Part shown: in pieces, positions 7,975 to 15,232 of the stretch
Layout: every line of letters begins with the position of its first letter
Position numbering within the stretch: position 1 is the stretch's first letter
Source of the DNA: Flavobacteriales bacterium
GTDB lineage: Bacteria; Bacteroidota; Bacteroidia; Flavobacteriales_D; Sanyastnellaceae
Assembly: GCA_002683345.1 (NCBI GenBank)
Contig: NYSX01000019.1
Location: 1 to 43,296, forward strand
Reading direction: 5' to 3'
DNA length: 43,296 bases
Program-made: the position numbers and the translations under genes
The notes under the pieces: generated by a model
Database searches by the model: none
What the model saw: the letters and a program-made list of their open reading frames with translations, nothing else
Told to the model about the DNA's origin: nothing

Positions 7975-9675
7975 TTACTGCACCATGATCTTTTTCAATT
8001 CGAGGTTGCGGCCGTCGTTGACCGTCAACATGTAAGTGCCTGGGGTCAAGTCACCCACGGTCAAGACCGTCGTGCCTTGTGCGAACTCGCGCACAGTGCG
8101 CCCAGTCATGTCGAGAAGCGCCAACGTTGCAGCAGGGTTCACACCCGTCAACGTCACCACATCCTTCGCAGGGTTGGGCATCACATTCCATGCAGACGTT
8201 GCTTCGTTGATGCTATCTGGCGTTGGTGGCAACAACACGGCGTCGATGACGTGCACCACACCGTTGTCAGCCTCAATGTCAGCCACAGTCACCTGCGCGT
8301 CGTTGATGAACACACCCTCGGCGTTGATCGTCACCGTCACATTGCTTCCGAGCAGAGTCTCGATTTCCTGACCGTCGGTCAAATCGCCGCTCATCGCCGC
8401 ACCAGCGACCACGTGGTACTGGAGGATGTCTCCGAGGTTGGGCAACGCCAACAAGTCTTCAGCGGTGATTTCGAGCGCTTCGATCAAGGCTGTGATTGCC
8501 GCATCAGTGGGCGCAAACACAGTGAAAGGACCTTCTGCACTCAACGCCTCCACAAGGCCGGCTTCAATCACAGCTGCCTCAAGCAACGTGTGATCTTCGC
8601 TGTTCACGATGATGTCCACCACTGTGGTGGTCACAGGGGCAGGTGGCAACAACACGGCGTCGATGACGTGCACCACGCCGTTGCCGGCTTCAATGTCCGC
8701 CACAGTCACCTGCGCGTCGTTGATGAACACGTTCATGTCCATGTCGATGGTCACCGTCACGTTCTCACCGAGCAACGTCTCAATTTCCTGACCGTCGCTC
8801 AAGTCGCCGCTCATCGCAGCACCCGCCACCACGTGGTATTGGAGGATTTCGCCGAGGTTGGGCAATGCCAACAAATCTTCGGCCGTGATTTCGAGGGCCT
8901 CGACCAACGCTGTGATGGCCGCATCGGTGGGGGCGAAAACCGTGAATGGCCCCTCTGCGCTCAATGCGTCGACGAGGTTGGCAGCGCCGACGGCTGCCTC
9001 GAGCAATGTGTGGTCGTCGCTATTGACCACGATGTCAACCACCGTTGCGGGGATGCCTGCGCACATGCAGTCTTCACCCACCATGTCATTGACCGTGGCG
9101 TCGTCTCCGTCGTCACACATGTCTCCTGGTAACACGCAAGAACCGTCGTCCGTGTTGGCCACCAAGCTGTAGTTGCACGCCATCATGTCGGTGCAACCGT
9201 TGATGATGGCTGGAACGAGGACCGCATCAATCACGTGAACGACGCCGTTGGTGGCGTCAATGTTCGCCACAGTCACCGTGGCTGAACCGTTGATCATCAC
9301 AGTGTCGCCCATGATGGAAATGGTGACGTCTTGACCGTTGACCGTGGTGACCATTTGGCCATCCGAAAGGTCTGTGCTCATCGCTTCGACCCCCGCAACG
9401 TGGTAGGTCAAAATGTCTCCCAATTGAGGCAGACCGAGCAAATCTGCTGCCTCCACACCAAGTGCGGTCAAGAGGGCGGTGAACGCGGCGTCGGTGGGTG
9501 CAAACACGGTGAACGGTCCTTCCCCTTGCAGGGTCTCCACCAGGCCGGCCTCCACAACGGCAGCTTCAAGTACAGTGTGGTCCTCGCTGTCGACCACGAT
9601 GTCGACTACGGTTTGGCTCCATCCGGAGACCATGAATGTCATTGCAGCGGCAATGAGTGTAAAGAAATGCTTCAT
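7975..9675 (-). CDS. Secreted protein with three fasciclin (FAS1) domains, a GCTD insert and a T9SS type A sorting tail
   Basis: 566 residues from the ATG at 9675, chosen because it gives a clean signal peptide (MKHFF...GWSQ, 1-21); the open frame continues upstream without a signal. FAS1 domains lie at 22-155, 211-344 and 351-483, each with GPFTVFAPTDAA and the H2 motif GVVHVIDAVL. Domains 2 and 3 are nearly identical, so they arose by recent duplication. Between domains 1 and 2 (156-210) is a Cys/Asp-rich linker with one GCTDMMACNY...DDGSC motif, the same motif repeated fourteen times in the protein at 24826-28779. Residues about 495-566 are a Por secretion tail (WNVMPNPAKD...DMTGR...PGTYML...KKIMVQ). 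FAS1 domains usually mediate adhesion; surface display through T9SS is expected. The upstream region has a palindrome at 9775-9793. Confidence 0.92.
   Translation of the reverse strand: MKHFFTLIAAAMTFMVSGWSQTVVDIVVDSEDHTVLEAAVVEAGLVETLQGEGPFTVFAPTDAAFTALLTALGVEAADLLGLPQLGDILTYHVAGVEAMSTDLSDGQMVTTVNGQDVTISIMGDTVMINGSATVTVANIDATNGVVHVIDAVLVPAIINGCTDMMACNYSLVANTDDGSCVLPGDMCDDGDDATVNDMVGEDCMCAGIPATVVDIVVNSDDHTLLEAAVGAANLVDALSAEGPFTVFAPTDAAITALVEALEITAEDLLALPNLGEILQYHVVAGAAMSGDLSDGQEIETLLGENVTVTIDMDMNVFINDAQVTVADIEAGNGVVHVIDAVLLPPAPVTTTVVDIIVNSEDHTLLEAAVIEAGLVEALSAEGPFTVFAPTDAAITALIEALEITAEDLLALPNLGDILQYHVVAGAAMSGDLTDGQEIETLLGSNVTVTINAEGVFINDAQVTVADIEADNGVVHVIDAVLLPPTPDSINEATSAWNVMPNPAKDVVTLTGVNPAATLALLDMTGRTVREFAQGTTVLTVGDLTPGTYMLTVNDGRNLELKKIMVQ
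8227..9045 (-). repeat. Tandem duplication of a FAS1-encoding unit of about 400 bp
   Basis: The units 8227-8625 and 8644-9045 encode FAS1 domains 3 and 2. Their proteins differ at only about two dozen of 134 positions, and the DNA is visibly similar throughout. Domain 1 (9211-9612) is more divergent, indicating that domains 2 and 3 duplicated last. Confidence 0.85.
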
Positions 9676-9774
9676 AAGACTGAATAATGGTTTTGGGTTT
9701 GGAGGGAGAACAGCACTTAGAAAAAAAAGTTCGCGGCCGTTGAACCTTTCTTCAGATGGCCTGTTGGTGTAGGT

Positions 9775-9793
9775 GTGAATGCAAAACATTCAC
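9775..9793. promoter_or_regulatory. 19-bp perfect palindrome, candidate operator
   Basis: GTGAATG-N5-CATTCAC is a perfect 7-bp inverted repeat with a 5-base spacer. It lies in the divergent region, about 100 bases from the fasciclin start and 96 bases before the photolyase start. The spacer contributes TTTTG on the minus strand, which could be part of a fasciclin promoter. The cognate regulator is unknown. Confidence 0.4.
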
Positions 9794-9834
9794 GAGATCG
9801 TAAGGTGTTTTGATCCAGTTTTTGGAACAAAGGG

Positions 9835-9854
9835 CGGCCCGCGAAAGCGGGCCG
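9835..9854 (+). terminator. Terminator-like hairpin in the photolyase leader
   Basis: A perfect 8-bp GC stem CGGCCCGC / GCGGGCCG closes on a GAAA loop and is followed by GTTTCCTT. It has the same design as the true terminators in this window, but no plus-strand gene lies upstream. It may end a short leader RNA or act as an attenuator 34 bases before the photolyase ATG. Confidence 0.45.
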
Positions 9855-9888
9855 TTTCCTTGCCCAACATTTTCTCAACCTCGCCTCC

Positions 9889-11214
9889 ATGTCCATCCCC
9901 TCCTTTGACTCCCCAGTTGTCATCCATTGGTTCCGTCGCGACCTGCGTTGGCAGGACAACCGCGCCCTCCATGCCGCACTAACCTCTGGCTCGCCTGTGG
10001 TGCCCATGTTCGTGTTTGACAAAAACATTCTGGATCGCCTTGACAACACAGCGGACGCGCGAGTGACATTCTTGCATGACCGCATCTCGCAACTCCACGA
10101 GGAAGCAGGCGAACACGGCAGTGGGTTGTTCGTCACCCATGGCGACCCGGTCAAAATTCTGGCGACCCTTGCCGCGTCAGGACAGGTTCGGGCAGTGTAC
10201 ACGAATGAGGATTATGAGCCCTACGCCCAAACACGCGATGCGCAAGTCCAAGCCAACCTCGGGCAACACGGGGTGGCTTTTCACACCTTCACCGACCACG
10301 TGATTCAAGCGCCTGGCGAGGTCATGAAACCCGACGACACGCCCTACACGGTCTTCACGCCCTTCAGCAAGCGCTGGCACTTGAATCTGACCGAGGAGAA
10401 CATGGCTTCCGCTCCTTCCGAAGCGCACCTTGGTTCTTTGCACCGTTGGGCGCCTGCCTCCATTCCTTCGCTCGAATCCATGGGGTTCGAACGGAGTTTC
10501 ATTTCAGCCCCTGAAGCTGTCATTTCGAAGGATGTCCTTGCGAAGTACGCCGACCTGCGCGACGTGCCTTCGGTGCAAGGCACCTCCCGGTTGAGCGTGC
10601 ACCTGAGGTTTGGAACCATGAGCATTCGAAAAGCGGCCAAAGCGGGGTTCAAGCACAGCGAAAAGTGGTTGACCGAGTTGATTTGGCGCGACTTCTACCA
10701 GCACATCATGCACGCCTTTCCGCACAGCATGAAGGATGCGTTTCGCCCACAGTACGACCTCGTGCCGTGGCGTCACGACGACGCGCACTTCGAGCGCTGG
10801 ACCCAAGGCAAAACGGGGTATCCCCTCGTCGATGCCGGCATGCGAGAGTTGCTTGCCACGGGCTTTATGCACAACCGCGTGAGAATGGTGGTGGCCTCGT
10901 TCTTCTGCAAGCACCTGCTCTTGGACTGGCGACTGGGGGAACGGCACTTTGCCGCCCACCTGCTCGACTTTGAACTTGCCAGCAACGTGGGCGGATGGCA
11001 ATGGGCTGCGGGGTCTGGATGCGATGCGGCCCCCTACTTCCGCGTCTTCAACCCCACGTCGCAATTGCAGAAGTTCGACAGGAAATACGAGTACGTGAAA
11101 CAATGGGTCCCCGAGTGGGGAACCGCGGCCTACCCCGACCCCATCGTGGACCACAAAATGGCCCGCCAACGCGCCATCGACACCTACAAAGCGGCGCTGT
11201 CTGCCGCTTCCTGA
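9889..11214 (+). CDS. Deoxyribodipyrimidine photolyase (cryptochrome/photolyase family, class I-like)
   Basis: 441 residues, slightly shorter than E. coli PhrB. The N-terminal antenna domain starts VVIHWFRRDLRWQDNRAL. The C-terminal FAD-binding domain contains TSRLSVHLRFGTMSIR, ELIWRDFYQHI, GYPLVDAGMREL, MHNRVRMVVASFF, the LLDFELASNVGGWQWAAGSG segment with its active-site Trp and Asn, and the FNPTSQ segment. These are the conserved flavin and DNA-lesion contacts of CPD photolyases, so it should repair UV-made cyclobutane dimers using light. The second chromophore cannot be assigned. The leader holds a palindrome and a hairpin. The CoA-transferase gene follows after 28 bases. A cryptochrome-like sensor role is less likely because no extra C-terminal extension is present. 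Confidence 0.92.
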   Translation: MSIPSFDSPVVIHWFRRDLRWQDNRALHAALTSGSPVVPMFVFDKNILDRLDNTADARVTFLHDRISQLHEEAGEHGSGLFVTHGDPVKILATLAASGQVRAVYTNEDYEPYAQTRDAQVQANLGQHGVAFHTFTDHVIQAPGEVMKPDDTPYTVFTPFSKRWHLNLTEENMASAPSEAHLGSLHRWAPASIPSLESMGFERSFISAPEAVISKDVLAKYADLRDVPSVQGTSRLSVHLRFGTMSIRKAAKAGFKHSEKWLTELIWRDFYQHIMHAFPHSMKDAFRPQYDLVPWRHDDAHFERWTQGKTGYPLVDAGMRELLATGFMHNRVRMVVASFFCKHLLLDWRLGERHFAAHLLDFELASNVGGWQWAAGSGCDAAPYFRVFNPTSQLQKFDRKYEYVKQWVPEWGTAAYPDPIVDHKMARQRAIDTYKAALSAAS

Positions 11215-11230
11215 CTCTGCACATTGCACG

Positions 11231-11238
11231 TACCTTGG
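11231..11238 (+). promoter_or_regulatory. Putative -7 box 4 bases before the CoA-transferase start
   Basis: TACCTTGG lies 4 bases before the ATG at 11243. If it is a -7 element the transcript would start at or next to the start codon. The overlapping GGAGG is only 1 base from the ATG, too close to act as a Shine-Dalgarno site. Confidence 0.3.
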
Positions 11239-11242
11239 AGGC

Positions 11243-12319
11243 ATGAATGGATTGCTGCAAGGACTGAAAGTGCTGGACTTGTCGAGCGTGCTTGCAGGTC
11301 CGTTGACGGGTTCTTTTTTGGCCGAATGTGGTGCCGACGTGCTGAAGGTGGAAGCACCTGGAGGGGATGTCACCCGGACGTGGCGCGCCCAAGGTGAAGC
11401 CACAGACCAAACCTCGGCCTACTTCTCCTCGGCCAACACCGGGAAACGCATCGCCACATGCGACCTGAAGTCAGAACGGGGCCGCGCATGGCTTCGTGAC
11501 CAACTCGCGGACACCGACGTGTTGTTGCAAAACATGAAATGGCGAGACCTCGAGCGCATGGGGCTTCTGCCACACGAACTCCGGACATCCTTCCCTTCCC
11601 TGGTCCACATTCGGCTTGTGGGACATGACATGGACCCCTCGCGGCTGGCCTACGACGTGGTCATTCAAGCAGAAACCGGGTTCATGTCCATGAATGGGCA
11701 TCCGGACAAGCCGCCTGCACGCATGCCCGTGGCCCTCATGGACGTCCTGGCCTCCCACCACATGCGTGCTGCTGTCCTTGGCGGACTCTATCAGCGCGAA
11801 AAAACGGGCCTCGGATGGTATGCCGAGGTCAGCCTTCTTGGCTCAGGTCTGACTGCACTTGCCAACCAAGGCACCAATGCCCTGATCAATGGCAAGACGC
11901 CTCAGCGCCAGGGTTCATCGCACCCCAACATTGCGCCTTACGGGGACCTTCTTGAATGCGCGGACGGGCAGCTTGTGCTGGCGGTGGGAAGCGACGCCCA
12001 ATTCGAGGGGCTTTGTCGCACCCTAGGGATGGAAGAATTGCTGTCTGAGGAGGCATTTCACACCAACGCCGAACGCATCGTGCACCGAGCACCTCTGATG
12101 GATGCCCTCAACGAAGCTTCCAAAGCTTGGGCTTGGAAGGACCTTCATCGCGCCCTCCACGAAGCGCGGGTGCCGGCGGGCGCCGTGCTCGATGTGATGG
12201 AGGCGCTCCGTCAGCCAGGGGTTGAGGCCCGTTACGTGGTTGAAGAAGAAGGACTCAAGCGGCTCAAAACCTCAGCCATCCACGTTGGGGGTTTTCAAGC
12301 AGGCACGGAGACGGCGTAA
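11243..12319 (+). CDS. CaiB/BaiF family (family III) CoA-transferase
   Basis: 358 residues, at the short end for the family (commonly 380-450). The N-terminus LLQGLKVLDLSSVLAGPLT, the ECGADVLKVEAPGGD segment and NTGKRIATCDLKSERG are diagnostic. DVLLQNMK and AYDVVIQAETGFMSMNG follow. Asp167 in MPVALMDVLA aligns with the catalytic aspartate of formyl-CoA transferase that carries the glutamyl/aspartyl-CoA intermediate. The enzyme moves CoA between carboxylic acids; the substrate is not evident from context. Members of this family also include alpha-methylacyl-CoA racemases, so isomerase activity is an alternative. Its last 25 bases overlap the convergent transglycosylase gene. Confidence 0.88.
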   Translation: MNGLLQGLKVLDLSSVLAGPLTGSFLAECGADVLKVEAPGGDVTRTWRAQGEATDQTSAYFSSANTGKRIATCDLKSERGRAWLRDQLADTDVLLQNMKWRDLERMGLLPHELRTSFPSLVHIRLVGHDMDPSRLAYDVVIQAETGFMSMNGHPDKPPARMPVALMDVLASHHMRAAVLGGLYQREKTGLGWYAEVSLLGSGLTALANQGTNALINGKTPQRQGSSHPNIAPYGDLLECADGQLVLAVGSDAQFEGLCRTLGMEELLSEEAFHTNAERIVHRAPLMDALNEASKAWAWKDLHRALHEARVPAGAVLDVMEALRQPGVEARYVVEEEGLKRLKTSAIHVGGFQAGTETA

Positions 12320-13206
12320 GATTTTCCTTCCGGAACGTCGAGGTGGGTGTCTCGAAGCCAAGGGTTCATGGCCTTCAACTCCCGAAGCGTCGTGCCCTGT
12401 GACAGGGCAAATTCGGCGAGATCGTCGATGTTGCTCGACACGTTCACCGTTCGGCAATCCAGGGGCGCGTACACGTCCTGGCGTCCCAAGTGAAATCCAT
12501 ACATCTCTGGAGATTCCATGACTTCCCGAAGGGCCAACATGCGGTACACGTAACGCGCCGTTTCCGAGTTCAAGTGAAGGTCCCAGTACGTGGCGACGTG
12601 TTGCGACTCAAGGGCTTTCGCCACCCCTGTCCGGCCCATGTTGTAGGACGCCGCGGCGAGCACCCAGCTGCCAAATCGCTCGTGGGCCTCCGTGAGGTAC
12701 GCGCATGCTGCACGGGTCGCCTTCTCAACGTGGTACCGCTCGTCCACCGTGGCGGAGACTTCCAACCCGTACTCGGGTGCCGTCCGCTTCATGAATTGCC
12801 AAAAACCAGAGGCACCAGCAGGGCTCACCACCTGACTCAAACCGCTTTCGATGACCGCGAGGTATTTGAAGTCTGCGGGGACCCCTTCTTCTTCCAGAAT
12901 CGGCTCGATGATGGGAAACCAACGTGCGGCACGCTTGAGGTAGAGAATGGTGGAACTGTGCCGGTACGTGTTGACCACCAATTCGCGATCCAACGCCTCC
13001 CGCACACCAAAGGCCTCCAAAGGCACAGGCTCCTCAAACAAGGTCAAGGCACCTGGCATGGCCGGGGCAATGACTGGGGCATGACGCTTTAAGGCATCTA
13101 CAAAGTCAGGGACTTTGCTCGCCACTGAAAAGGAACTGAACCACGCCCCTGCGCCAAGGAACAAGGCAAACGCGGCAATCATTGGGGTTTTGGGAACCAT
13201 GGACAT
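12295..13206 (-). CDS. MltD-like membrane-bound lytic transglycosylase (SLT fold) with a degenerate LysM-like C-terminus
   Basis: 303 residues. The N-terminus carries one hydrophobic segment (about 8-30, MIAAFALFLGAGAWFSSF). The SLT domain spans about 95-225: YLAVIESGLSQ with Glu120 as the likely catalytic acid, SPAGASGFWQFM, then AASYNMGRTG and YVYRMLALREVM. The C-terminal 60 residues (TVNVSSNIDDLAEFALSQGTTLRELKAMNPWL) look like a LysM motif for glycan binding. It should cleave peptidoglycan to 1,6-anhydromuropeptides in the periplasm. Two in-frame ATGs (13206, 13200) are possible. The gene ends inside the 3' end of the convergent CoA-transferase, and lies 102 bases after rfbC on the same strand. 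Confidence 0.88.
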   Translation of the reverse strand: MSMVPKTPMIAAFALFLGAGAWFSSFSVASKVPDFVDALKRHAPVIAPAMPGALTLFEEPVPLEAFGVREALDRELVVNTYRHSSTILYLKRAARWFPIIEPILEEEGVPADFKYLAVIESGLSQVVSPAGASGFWQFMKRTAPEYGLEVSATVDERYHVEKATRAACAYLTEAHERFGSWVLAAASYNMGRTGVAKALESQHVATYWDLHLNSETARYVYRMLALREVMESPEMYGFHLGRQDVYAPLDCRTVNVSSNIDDLAEFALSQGTTLRELKAMNPWLRDTHLDVPEGKSYAVSVPA

Positions 13207-13296
13207 GGCTCACAAGTTGCAACGCCATGCACGCCAGATTGGGCCAGAGCACCGCTCCTTTCCAACAAGCTTTCTTCGATAAGTGTAAATTCCAAA

Positions 13297-13316
13297 TGCG
13301 GTGTAGGATCACCGCA
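13297..13316 (-). terminator. Hairpin overlapping the rfbC stop codon, weak terminator candidate
   Basis: TGCGGTG-N6-CACCGCA is a perfect 7-bp inverted repeat covering the rfbC stop. On the minus strand it is followed only by ATTTGGAATTT, so the T run is poor. It may slow or stabilise the 3' end rather than fully terminate. Confidence 0.35.
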
Positions 13317-13860
13317 CAAAGGGCGACTCAAACGTCGCAAAGGCCTCGGCTTGGGCGTCTTTGTCGCTCACCACAGGCGCATCCAGGCCCCAGTCAATGC
13401 CCAGGTCCGGATCGTTCCACAACAAGGCCCCTTCAGACTCAGGGTGATAGAGGTTGGTGCACAGGTAATGAAACACGGTGTCGTCTTCCAGGGTGGCAAA
13501 GCCGTGGGCAAACCCCGGGGGGATGAAAAACTGCCACCTGTTCTCGGCGGTCAACAAGGCTGCGTGGTGTTGTCCAAACGTCGGACTGTCTTTGCGTACA
13601 TCCACCGCCACATCCAAGACCTTCCCCTGCACCACACGCACCAATTTGCCTTGGGCGTGCGGAGGCGCCTGAAAATGCAACCCACGCAACACGCCTGCTT
13701 TCGAACGACTCTCGTTGGCTTGAACAAAACGAACCTCCTCCCCCACAGCTTCGTCGAATGCACGTTGATTCCACGTTTCCGAGAAAGAGCCCCGGGCGTC
13801 TCCGAAAACGCGCGGACGCACGAGCAACAATCCTTCCAAAGGGGTGGTTTGGACTTCCAT
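13309..13860 (-). CDS. rfbC: dTDP-4-dehydrorhamnose 3,5-epimerase
   Basis: 183 residues, normal for RfbC/RmlC. From the ATG at 13860 the protein starts MEVQTTPLEGLLLVRPRVFGD, followed by RGSFSETWN, FVQANESRSKAGVLRGLHFQ with likely catalytic His62, QGKVLDVAVDVRKDSPTFG, and PPGFAHGFATLEDD. Tyr132 in the FHYLCTNLY segment is the likely acid/base partner. It epimerises C3 and C5 of dTDP-4-keto-6-deoxyglucose on the route to dTDP-L-rhamnose. The start overlaps the stop of the upstream export lipoprotein gene in TGATG, so translation is probably coupled. rfbA, rfbB and rfbD are not in this window. Confidence 0.93.
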   Translation of the reverse strand: MEVQTTPLEGLLLVRPRVFGDARGSFSETWNQRAFDEAVGEEVRFVQANESRSKAGVLRGLHFQAPPHAQGKLVRVVQGKVLDVAVDVRKDSPTFGQHHAALLTAENRWQFFIPPGFAHGFATLEDDTVFHYLCTNLYHPESEGALLWNDPDLGIDWGLDAPVVSDKDAQAEAFATFESPFVR

Positions 13861-14645
13861 CAATCTTGAGAAAGCAGCACTTGATACGTCAACCACAACG
13901 ACGTGAACGTCGTCACCAATTGGGCCACCGGCGACACATCGGCCAAGACCTCCCTGACCACCTGAGGGTTGGATTCGACATAGATGATGTCGTTGGCTTG
14001 AACAATGGTTCGTGCAGCTTCCAAACCGTCCACGGTGCTCAAATCCATGTGGTACACGAGGTTGTCCTCGCCGCGCTGACGAATGAGTTTGATTTGTTTG
14101 GAGCGTCCACGCTGGCGGATGCCTCCGGCCTGGGCCAACGCTTCGATGACGGTTGTGTTTTGGTTCTGGAGCGTGATGACCGTCGCCTGCCCAGCCTCCC
14201 CGGGAAACACAAGAACACGGTTGTTCACCACCTGAAGCAACGCATAGGGGTCGACGTATTCCGACTCATACGCCGCTTCAATTTTGCGCTCCGCCTCATC
14301 CAGGGTCAAGCCTGCAAGCATGACCGCGCCCACTTCCGGCAGTTCTACCGTGCCGTCGAGTTCCACGCGGTACGTGAACATGGCGCGCTGTTGCTGCTGG
14401 AACAGGTTGTTGGCACCTTGGTTGTCCGCTGCGGAACCTGCAGTCATGGCCATCAAGCGTTGACCGCGGTTGGAAAACAACTGCAATTGCAAACGGTCGT
14501 TGGGCGCAAGCGTGTAGGCTTCGTGTTGGGTGTCGCTCAGCGAGTCAAACACGTGGTCTGCCTCCGTGCGAAACATCAGGTCTTGGTTGACGGTGCACCC
14601 GACAAACAAGACCCCCAATCCAAGGGCTGTTACCAATCTCCACAT
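13860..14645 (-). CDS. Polysaccharide export outer-membrane lipoprotein (Wza/BexD/GfcE family)
   Basis: 261 residues with a lipobox LFVGC (Cys17). YTLAPNDRLQLQLFSNRGQ begins the Poly_export domain; YRVELDGTVELPEVGAVMLAGLTLDEAERKIEAAY is the conserved core. A SLBB-like domain follows (about 155-235: VLVFPGEAGQATVITLQ...TVIEALAQAGGI...KQIKLIR). The C-terminal segment QLVTTFTSLWLTYQVLLS is hydrophobic, like the membrane-spanning helix of Wza. It should form the outer-membrane channel for exopolysaccharide or capsule. It is cotranscribed with rfbC. TACCTTCG lies 5 bases before the ATG. No Wzc kinase neighbour is present, so the rest of the export system is elsewhere. Confidence 0.9.
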   Translation of the reverse strand: MWRLVTALGLGVLFVGCTVNQDLMFRTEADHVFDSLSDTQHEAYTLAPNDRLQLQLFSNRGQRLMAMTAGSAADNQGANNLFQQQQRAMFTYRVELDGTVELPEVGAVMLAGLTLDEAERKIEAAYESEYVDPYALLQVVNNRVLVFPGEAGQATVITLQNQNTTVIEALAQAGGIRQRGRSKQIKLIRQRGEDNLVYHMDLSTVDGLEAARTIVQANDIIYVESNPQVVREVLADVSPVAQLVTTFTSLWLTYQVLLSQD

Positions 14646-14674
14646 GAGGCCGAAGGTACGGCTATCTTCGCAGC
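14646..14674. promoter_or_regulatory. Compact divergent promoter with mirrored TAnnTTCG boxes
   Basis: Only 29 bases separate two divergent genes. On the minus strand TACCTTCG (14651-14658) stands 5 bases before the export-lipoprotein ATG. On the plus strand TATCTTCG (14663-14670) stands 4 bases before the GNAT GTG. Both differ from TAnnTTTG at one base. The layout leaves no room for normal leaders, so both transcripts are probably leaderless. Confidence 0.4.
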
Positions 14675-15232
14675 GTGTTGACCTGCGACCACCATCGATT
14701 GCGCGCCATGGAATTGGCCGATGTGCAAGCCTTGCACTCCTGGGAAAATGCCAGTGAGGACTGGTGGATGGGCGCCAGCGTCTTGCCCGTCAGCGTGGAG
14801 GCCATGACCCAATTTGCCACGGGCAACCACGACCTGTACCGCGATCGCCAATTGCGCTGGATGCTCGACACCCGCGACGCACCTGGTTCGCCGTGGCGCA
14901 CTGTGGGGGCGCTCGACTTGTATGACTTCGAACCACGGCAGCTGCGGGCAGGTGTGGCTGTGCACATCGATGTCTCCGAAAGACGTGCGGGCCATGCGAT
15001 CGCGGGCTTGGCGCTTCTGCGTGACCATGCTTCGTCTCATTTGGGCCTGAGGCAATTGTACGCGGAAGTCCCGGCCCACCACGACGCCTCGTTGGGGTTG
15101 TTCCAGCGCGCGGGCTACCGCACGACGGGACGCCGTGAACAGTGGATTCGGACCCCTCAAGGAGGCTGGAGCGATGTGGTCACCTTGCAGCTCTTTTTGG
15201 CCGGTGATTGCAGTGAAAAGGAAGAAACATGA
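14675..15232 (+). CDS. GNAT family N-acetyltransferase (RimJ/RimL-like)
   Basis: 185 residues from a GTG start. The beginning LTCDHHRLRAMELADVQALHSWEN is the usual N-terminus of RimJ/RimL-type acetyltransferases, which supports GTG 14675 over the internal ATG at 14708. Beta-strand 4 is AGVAVHIDVSERRAGHA; the acetyl-CoA loop is degenerate (RRAGHAIAG). LRQLYAEVPAHHDASLGLFQRAGY is the conserved C-terminal helix and strand. It transfers an acetyl group from acetyl-CoA to an amine; the target (protein N-terminus, sugar or other) is unknown. Its last 4 bases (ATGA) overlap mltG, so the two are one operon; a link to cell-wall or sugar modification is possible but unproven. Confidence 0.82.
   Translation: MLTCDHHRLRAMELADVQALHSWENASEDWWMGASVLPVSVEAMTQFATGNHDLYRDRQLRWMLDTRDAPGSPWRTVGALDLYDFEPRQLRAGVAVHIDVSERRAGHAIAGLALLRDHASSHLGLRQLYAEVPAHHDASLGLFQRAGYRTTGRREQWIRTPQGGWSDVVTLQLFLAGDCSEKEET

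Noticed and set aside
7321-9132. A 603-codon plus-strand frame across the epimerase end, terminator and fasciclin gene
   Set aside because: It runs straight through a strong terminator and has shadow composition from the FAS1 repeats.
9779-9982. A 67-codon open frame overlapping the photolyase start
   Set aside because: It begins within a palindrome, runs through a hairpin, overlaps the photolyase in another frame and has no protein features.
11238-11242. GGAGG before the CoA-transferase as a ribosome binding site
   Set aside because: Only 1 base separates it from the ATG, and this phylum makes little use of Shine-Dalgarno pairing. It is more likely part of the promoter.
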